Below, piece after piece: positions 57,192 through 64,000 of a stretch of DNA of 64,000 nucleotides. Location: assembly GCA_016802295.1 (NCBI GenBank), contig JAESIW010000020.1, positions 2,959,964-3,023,963 of the forward strand, in the 5' to 3' direction. The translations under genes were made by a program, and so were the position numbers. Below the pieces are notes generated by a model that was not told the origin of the DNA, searched no databases, and worked only from the letters and a program-made list of their open reading frames with translations. The first letter of the stretch is position 1. Every line of letters begins with the position of its first letter. This DNA is from Brachionus rotundiformis. Its lineage: Eukaryota > Rotifera > Eurotatoria > Ploima > Brachionidae.

Positions 57192-57780
57192 TTGAAAAAT
57201 TAAAAATTAAAATTTTTTTAAGTGTAAACTCTATCTAATTTAAGAAAAAATAGAAAAAAAATTAATTATTTTTCTTTCTAAAAAGGCATAAAAATCTTCT
57301 CGTTTGTTCGTTTATTTTAAAAATTAATCAAAATTGATTTCAAAAATTTAAATGAAAAGATGTTTTAAAATATTAAAATTTTTAAATTTGTTTGAAATTT
57401 TCTAGAATATTTTATTAGTGATTCTAGAATATTCACTAATATTTAACTAAAAATAGGATCTTATAAAAAAAAAAAACATGTCACATGTTGATTAATCTAG
57501 TAAAAATCTAATTTTTAATTTATTCATAAAAATATTAAGAAAATATGTAATTAAAATTAACTAGCTATTTTTTTTATTATAATACTTGAAAATGTGATAA
57601 TTTAATATTATTTTTACCAGAAAAGCGTTCATGTTTAGATTTTCAGAAATTTGCTGCTCTGGTTAAAAATAATTTCCATAAGAATCTTTTTTAATTACAG
57701 ATTGGATTTAATATTTTAACTTTTATAATTTTTATATAATACAATATTTTATATGAAAATTAAACATTCTCTCTCATTCA
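57192..57780. other. Intergenic AT-rich DNA upstream of Hikeshi
   Basis: It must contain the Hikeshi promoter. I see no heat-shock element clear enough to call. Confidence 0.45.
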
Positions 57781-57784
57781 AATC

Positions 57785-58035
57785 TTTTTCTATCCAACTC
57801 AGACACTCGTCAGCATTTACTTCCATATATTGCTGTAGGACCCTGATTTCCACACTGGTTTGAGTGTGGCAAATACTTAACAAAAGATGATTTTCGTTTT
57901 AGTCCCATTTCTATATTTGTTATTAGCACCAGATCATAAAAGCAAAGTCTAGATATTCAATCAAGGCTGTTGACTCCCACTGTATATCCCTAGCTTTCGT
58001 GATAATTTTCCTGATGACATAATCTGACTCATCGT
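57785..58035 (-). mobile_element. Short LINE RT fragment
   Basis: The minus strand reads VIRKIITKARDIQWESTALI then EYLDFAFMIWC before stops. The pattern IQW...LxxLDFADD is the RT active-site block of RTE/L1-like LINEs; here the catalytic ADD is changed to AFM. Only about 40 codons are readable, so this is tentative. Confidence 0.35.
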
Positions 58036-58462
58036 AATCTAAAAATGTAACAATTACTATTTTTAGATACATGAACATTTTTCCTGCTTAAAAAATAAAT
58101 AATTTGATATTAGGCTTAGTACTTTTTTATCCAAATATAGACTATTCATTTTTGACTAACTTAAACTAAGATACTTTTCATAATTTCGATATCTGTTTCG
58201 AGGCTTAGAAAGTTTAAAATAAATTGTCAATAGTTTTAATGATTAATTTGATTTTGAAAATTAATTATTTTATAAAAAAAATTCCTTATCTGTCATGAAA
58301 GATTCCTTTCTTAAGTCCAAAACAAATATATATTATCGAATATTGAGATATTTGAACATGAATCTATTATTAAATTTCAGTTTTTAATAAAAAATACAGC
58401 CATATAAAAGTTCTAAAATTTTCAAAATATTGAAAATAAGTAAAAGAAAAAAATCGTTTGAA

Positions 58463-59428
58463 ATGAGAAAATATATAATATTAGTGTTTACTTATCTTCT
58501 CTTCATATTGGCAAAGAGAATTAAGTCTCAAAATTCTAGTTGTCTAGTTGCAATTGACATGGTATTCATTGTTGATTCATCAGGAAGTGTTGGAATGAAT
58601 TCCTTTAATGATGCCAGAACAGCTATGAAAAAAATGGTAGAAAGGTTTAATATTGACGAGAATAACGCTATAATTGGTCTCATAAATTATTCTTCACATG
58701 TTCAGACGATTCTTTCTTTTATCCTTCAGCAACAAACTTGGTCCCAAGATTTAGTAAAATCAAAAATTGACAGTATGACCTACCTTGGTCAGTCTACAGG
58801 AACTGGTGATGCATTGTACTCGGCAAGAACATCTATTTTTGGTATATCTAGAGGCGTTGTGCCAAGGCTTGCAATTCTTTTCACTGACGGAAATAGTAAT
58901 ATTGGAAGATCTGTTCTCGATGAAGCACAGCTACTTAAACATCAAGGAGTTGATATTTTTGCTGTAGGTATTGGAAATGGCATAAATGACAATGAACTTG
59001 AGGCGATTGCTTCAATTCCAAAGTCAACTTATAAGCTTCACATCAGTGGTTATAGTGCTTTGATTGACACCATTAACAATATAACACAGGTTGCATGCAA
59101 TACTAATGCTTTTTTACCTTTATTCACCAGAGTTCCAATTAAATCACTTGCTAATCAAAAAAAATATTACCAAGTTAACTTAGAAAAGTACCCAAAAGGT
59201 GGCTATGCACAAATTAAAGTAGAACATAAAATTGGAAGAACAAATTATTATTACTCGATCTTTAATAAGAACCCAACGACATCAGACCCTATAGCTAGAT
59301 CAGCTTCATTAAATACCAATGAATATTTTGTATACATACCTCCTGGCACACCACGACTTTTTATTACTTCCGAAGGTATTGAGGAGTCAAATGATGCTGA
59401 GTTTGAAGTTGACTTCACATCTCTTTAA
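58463..59428 (+). CDS. Secreted VWA-domain protein
   Basis: This is a 321-residue single-exon protein. The start is the ATG at 58463; the frame is open upstream, but only non-ATG codons are there. Residues 1 to about 22 are a signal peptide (RKYIILVFTYLLFILAKRIKS). A von Willebrand factor A domain spans about 30-210. Its metal-ion-dependent adhesion site is complete: DSSGS (D38, S40, S42), the Thr in QSTGTGDALY (T112) and FTDG (D142). It also has the typical DIFAVGIGNGINDNELEAIA. The pattern is that of collagen VI/matrilin-type domains binding extracellular ligands through a divalent cation. The C-terminal ~110 residues are an unassigned beta-rich module. There is no second VWA, EGF or membrane anchor, so it is probably an extracellular adhesion or coelomic protein. 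Confidence 0.85.
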   Translation: MRKYIILVFTYLLFILAKRIKSQNSSCLVAIDMVFIVDSSGSVGMNSFNDARTAMKKMVERFNIDENNAIIGLINYSSHVQTILSFILQQQTWSQDLVKSKIDSMTYLGQSTGTGDALYSARTSIFGISRGVVPRLAILFTDGNSNIGRSVLDEAQLLKHQGVDIFAVGIGNGINDNELEAIASIPKSTYKLHISGYSALIDTINNITQVACNTNAFLPLFTRVPIKSLANQKKYYQVNLEKYPKGGYAQIKVEHKIGRTNYYYSIFNKNPTTSDPIARSASLNTNEYFVYIPPGTPRLFITSEGIEESNDAEFEVDFTSL

Positions 59429-59639
59429 TAAAATATGATACAATTTTAATCAAAATTTAAAATAAAATAATTCAATCTTCATTTTTTGAATCTATATCAT
59501 CAACAAAACAAATATATCAATTTATTAAAATTTATTAAAAAATTAAAAATTATTAATTTATTTATTTAAACTGTAAAAATCGTATAAAAATTGGCTCGAA
59601 TCAATTAATTTGAATTTTTATGATGAAAATATTGATACT

Positions 59640-60345
59640 ACGAGATAGTTTATATTCTTCCGACCTTGAATAGACATCTTCTTCAACTTCCAGTGGAGCA
59701 TGAAGGTCCACATGTCCTTTTCAACCCTATCCTTAGCGACAATTTCTACTTGATCCCATGTGAATTTCATCTCTTTCGACTGTTCTTCTTCAGGTCATCT
59801 GTGGTCTTCTAGCATTTCTTTTTCTTTGAGGAATTCTCTATGTTGGCACTCTAAAAACATGACCAAGCCACTTAAGTCTTCTTCTTCGCATAATGTTGCA
59901 GATTGACTTCCAATATTCAGATCAATAGAGCAAAACAGATTTGATAAGACTACTATAAAGATGTAATTTAGTCCTCAGTTTCCAGGATGACGGTTTCCGC
60001 ATATTCCTTAATTTGAAGATTGCAGTTCTGGAGCCACCATTTTTACTAATCACGATTCCCACATATGTAAAGCTGTCGACGCAAATTTAAGATTTTCATC
60101 AGTAACAGAAATTGGTGCATTTAGTTTCTTGAAAAACTTCGGTTTTTTCGGGGTTTATCTCTAGGCCAACATAACCGATGTTGCGTTTCAGCTTCTCGGT
60201 CTTTTCCGTCATATGGCTTTCCATTTGAGATTTTAAGGAAATATCATGGTTATCGAGATTTTCTATTCAACCCTGAGGCATTCTCCATTCTCCAATAAAT
60301 GCCAGTTCGCCGTCCTTCAATTGTTTTCCTTATTGAATAATCGAT
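59640..60345 (-). mobile_element. Degenerate LINE 3' end (RTE/L1-type RT C-terminus)
   Basis: With frameshifts and stops, the minus strand reads TIEGRRTGIYWRMENASG, KSQMESHMTEKTEKLKRNIG, YVGLEINPEKTEVF, FTYVGIVISKNGGS, KLRTKLHLYSSLIKSVLLYD and, at the end, WDQVEIVAKDRVEKDMWTFM. The order (GLxIN..KTxV, F.YLGS.IS..GG, KL.L..S.I.SVLLYG, W....AKDR..W) is that of LINEs with an RT and a long C-terminal extension. It is a different lineage from the relics at 17.5 and 20.2 kb. Confidence 0.75.
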
Positions 60346-61045
60346 GAGGTTCAAGAAAACCTACTAAGTTTATTTTAGTTTTGAATCTAATGTGACTCTA
60401 GATTGTTTGAATTTTAGATTTTAATTTATTTGTTTATCTGTATCGAGCTAAAGATCCTTCAGATTAAAAAAAAAACAAAAATCAAATAAAAGTATCCTAA
60501 AAAAGATAAATTAAAATAAATTTAAAATAACAGGATGTTAAAAGAATTTATTTATTTAAGATTAAATTGAAATACATTAAAAAAAATTAGAAGCGAATTG
60601 GTGTCAATTGATAAATAAAATTCTTTTAAACTTTTATTCACTTCTTTATTTTTGTGGTTTTCTTAATAAAATTGGAGAAGAATCATAAAAATATGGGGAA
60701 ACCGAACTAAATATCTCTTAAAAAAACCACTGGTCTGTTAGTTCTTTTCTCTAATGTCATTTATCACTGTTAATTTACTATCAACAAGATACAAAATGCA
60801 AAGAGTTAAAAAATCAAAAATTTAATTTATTAATAAATCTTTAATTTGCAAATATTGATTAATTTTTATTAAATTCTAGCAATTCCATATAAAAAAAGCA
60901 TAAAATTGTTGAAAATTTTTGATATTTTGTTTTTTTCTAAACACAATTTAATTGTACTAAATAATAAATTAAAGAAAATAAAGGGAAAAAATAAAGTCAA
61001 ATTTTTTTTGCATATAAAAAAATAAATGGAATCAAGAGAGCTAAA
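60346..61045. other. Intergenic AT-rich DNA downstream of importin alpha
   Basis: Nothing recognised beyond probable 3'UTR of the importin alpha gene at its right end. Confidence 0.5.
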
Positions 61046-62787
61046 TTAGAATGAAAATTTTGGCATGGCTGAGTCGCCACCAGTAGCGGTTGTTTCAGTA
61101 GAAGTAAAGTTGTATTGTTCAGTGGTCATTTCTGGTTGAAGTCCTTCTTGCTCCTCGCCCTTCAAACAAAATACATTCATAAAATATAATATTTTTATAA
61201 TAAAGATTACATCATCGCTGAAAAATTTCTCGACCATGTGATAGGCCAGCTTGTAAACATCTTCATTTTCGTTTTCTTGTAATTTCTCAATTTTGGTCAA
61301 ACCATCGATCTCTTCGATGTAAATTCTGGCCTGTTCCAATTGACCCACTTTCTCAGCTACCAACAAAATATTACATAAACCATCTAACAACACCTTGATC
61401 AATTTAGGATCCTTAGCAGTAAGCAAATCGCACATTGGCTTAATGACCTGACACTGTACCAGATACAAAACTTGCTCAGTGCTTGCACCAGAAGTGAAAT
61501 TAGTGATTGCCCAAGCGGCTTCTTTTTGCACCCTTAATTCACCAACTGTCAAAACGTGAACCAAAAGGGGAACCAATTCTGCCTGGATTACCGCTTGAAT
61601 TTGAGACTGGGTGCCTGCAGTTATATTTGACAAGGTCCAAGCAGCTTCTTTTTGAACTCCAATCTTGTTGTGGGCAAGCAAAGCATGAAATATGGGCAAG
61701 GCGTTCGAGTCAATCACACACTGGGTCTGTTCATCCGATCCAGTGACAATGTTGCCAATGCATCTAAGAGCAGGACTCAGAATTCCAACCTCGTTTTTGT
61801 GGTGCAAATTGAGCAGTTCAACCAATCGTGGTACAACACCTGTTTTGATGACAGCATCAATTTTTTCGTTCGGACCATCGGTGATATAAGAAAGAGCCCA
61901 ACATGTGTCAGTCAATACTTCTTTATCGTTTGAGTACAACAAATTGGACAATGATGGCAAAAGCTGCTGCAAAACTTGCATTGAAGGAGCTGGATTTTTG
62001 TTACGGCATAGATTAGACAAAGTCCAAGTGATGTTTCGTAGGAAAGTGTTGGGTGTATCCGATCTGATCAGCGCCAATAGAGGATCAACAATGCCGCATT
62101 TTATCACCAAATCTCTCAACTCGGCACCATCGCCGGCAATATTGCCCAAAGCCCAGACGGCTTGCTCGCAAACATTTGAATTTGGTGAAGACAGCAACTT
62201 GATGAATGGACCAACTGCGCCTGATTCAACAACGTGTCTGGTTTGAGCCGAAGTACCCGAAGCAATGTTGGTCAAGGCCCATGCGGCTTCAAATTGGAGC
62301 ATGGCGTGATCTTCACAGGCCAAGTACGATACAAGGTTGTGTACCAAATTTGCCTTAATAACATCATCGATTGGCGGGTTTCGTTCTCTAGAAAGCATTT
62401 TTCTAATCGATTGAACAGCCGGAAATAATTGCTCGTTATCCTTGGTCGTGTGAATTATTTCAATAATTTCATTCAAGTTCATGTTGGCCTGTGGTGTGGC
62501 ATTGGACGCAGTTGACTTGTCCACATTGTTCACTTGTTCTTCCTCGGCAAGAGTAATATTTCTTCGCTTCAAAACTTGGTCTTCTTTCTTTTGCTTACGC
62601 AATTCAATACTGGACTCGGTTCTCCGTCTTCTGAGATCCTGAAAAAGGCCAACATATTACCATTGAATTTAAAAGATGGTTTAAAAGAATATTTTCAAAG
62701 ATAAATAAAAATAATTCACTCTGAACTCACATCTAAATCACGGCCATTGTTCTTGAAGCTTTTGAGTCTACTTCCGTGTTCAAGCAT
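61046..62787 (-). CDS. Importin subunit alpha (karyopherin alpha), three exons
   Basis: This adaptor links classical NLS cargo to importin beta. Exons are 62731-62787, 61211-62638 and 61046-61159 (GT-AG introns of 92 and 51 bp), giving 532 residues. The importin-beta-binding domain spans the first intron: MLEHGSRLKSFKNNGRDLD joined to DLRRRRTESSIELRKQKKED and QVLKRRNI. Ten ARM repeats follow with conserved NLS-groove Trp/Asn arrays (FEAAWALTNIASGTSAQTR, EQAVWALGNIAGDG, FLRNITWTLSNLCRNKNPAP, DTCWALSYITDGPNEKID, KEAAWTLSNITAG, KEAAWAITNFTSG). The C-terminal acidic part ends YNFTS...MPKFSF, like the family's F-N-F end. It resembles both alpha-1 and alpha-3 subfamilies; I do not assign one. A 51-bp intron near the C-terminus is in frame and contains no stop, so retention would still give a protein. 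Confidence 0.97.
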
Positions 62788-64000
62788 TTTATAATGTTAA
62801 TAAAAAGCCCTTTATATCTAAATACTTAACATAAAATTTAATCATTTAAAGTTTGGGTGGTTTAGGCAATTGAAAATTTGGCAATAACATAAACTTTTAT
62901 TCTTGCTAAACATCATAAGCCCGATTTACAAAGCAAATTTGATGAAATAGTTTTTTTTTTCACATGAATTTATCTGCAGTAAGTGTTCGAGACTTATATA
63001 GACTTAAATAAGTTGACGCTTTATGCTATGGTTTTATGTAATGAATAAGTTGAAGTATTAAGAAGCCATAGTAGTATAAACTTATTTTTATAAGTTGGTA
63101 AATTCAAAAATAGGATTATACTCCAACTTATGATGTCAAGGATTAGAAGCAAAAAAATATTTAAAATTTAAATTTAAATTTTATGTTAACATATCGTATA
63201 CAAAATGTGATTTAGATTAAAAAAAATTAATTAATGGTCCTATTTTTAAAATTTTTTAAGTTTATCAATAAATTTTATTTTTGTCAAAGATTTTTCTAAT
63301 AATATAGATGAAAAATTTTCCTTTTTAAATACTGAAAATATTAACCTCATAAAATAATAAATTTTTGTCAAATGATTTTATTTTTTATTATAATTTCAAA
63401 ATTTATTAATATCAAATAATAAAATATTTCCTTAAAATCGTCTTTTATTGACAGGGAGTTAAGAGAAACTGTATTCTTTGAGTAGAATTAGTTTTGGACG
63501 AGCAGTTATGGAGAAAACAAATGAAATCAAAAGCTCAAGTTAAAGAAAATGTTAAAAAAAAGGTTTTTATTGTCCAAATGGTTGTACAATAAAAAATAGG
63601 TAATTATTTCATTATTTTATGTATTTTTTATACTTAATTGGTGAAAAAAATTAAAACATGTAGTTATGATTTAATTGAAATAAATATTAAAAGCTGAATT
63701 AGTTAATTGTTTATTGATTTTGTTATTTTTTATTAAATTAGTGAAGATTTTTACTAGATTTGTGGATAGATATTATTCATGCTCATCAGTTGTCTTCTTT
63801 TTAAAGTTTTTATCCTCCGTTCTTTTCACAAATCAAATCCTGTGATGAGTGATAATTTGGTTGAATATAATAATAATAGAATAATTAGTAGTATTGATAC
63901 ATTTTTTAAATTTGAACTTTTTGGAAAAAAATTTAGTTGGTAAAATGTTTGGTAAGTTAATTGGCATTGTGTCAAATATTGAAGACTCATTAAAAGCTTT
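62788..64000. other. Region upstream of importin alpha
   Basis: AT-rich with no supported gene. The importin alpha promoter should be in the first few hundred bases. Confidence 0.5.

Noticed and set aside
61507..62428. Several plus-strand open frames over importin alpha
   Set aside because: Antisense shadows of the ARM-repeat exon.
1..64000. CRISPR arrays, bacterial operons, rRNA genes, intact autonomous transposons
   Set aside because: None seen; genes are spliced metazoan genes and all mobile elements appear non-autonomous or dead.

Overview
This is an AT-rich metazoan nuclear window with conserved protein families, very short GT-AG introns (many 47-60 bp), introns of several kb, and decayed LINE, SINE and MITE copies. 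The composition, compact introns and retroelement debris would suit a rotifer such as Brachionus. That placement is inference; the sequence alone does not prove the taxon.

Layout, left to right. A LINE scrap lies at the left edge. rpS11 (+, four exons) carries two tandem C/D snoRNAs in its last intron and a third copy just past its stop codon; all three share a guide that looks like SNORD35. Next come a PRI/PRV-amide neuropeptide precursor (+), a divergent actin-like gene and a normal actin in tandem (both -), an LRAT-like protein that has lost its catalytic Cys (+), and a GTSF1-like double CHHC zinc-finger gene (-). CEP120 (+, eight exons) ends the gene-dense first 15 kb. From 15 to 27 kb there is one unknown single-pass membrane protein (-), two LINE relics, a FLYWCH-like relic ORF and otherwise AT-rich DNA.

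From 26.9 to 47.7 kb runs one large minus-strand gene, an ARHGAP21/23-type RhoGAP (PDZ, PH, RhoGAP) reconstructed here as 11 exons. Its introns hold a tRNA-derived SINE nested in another element, two MITEs, a LINE-like tail and a tRNA gene. Three identical tRNA-Ser(CGA) genes lie at 46-48 kb. From 48.1 to 56.5 kb I find no gene; upstream exons of the RhoGAP gene could be there.

The right end has Hikeshi (-), a secreted VWA protein (+), two LINE relics (-) and importin alpha (-). There is no operon-like organisation. Hikeshi and importin alpha are both nuclear import factors, actin and ARHGAP21/23 both concern the actin cytoskeleton, and CEP120 acts at centrioles. I see no integrated novel system. 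The most unusual items are the triplicated rpS11-linked snoRNA, the LRAT pseudoenzyme, the divergent tandem actin and the nested SINE.
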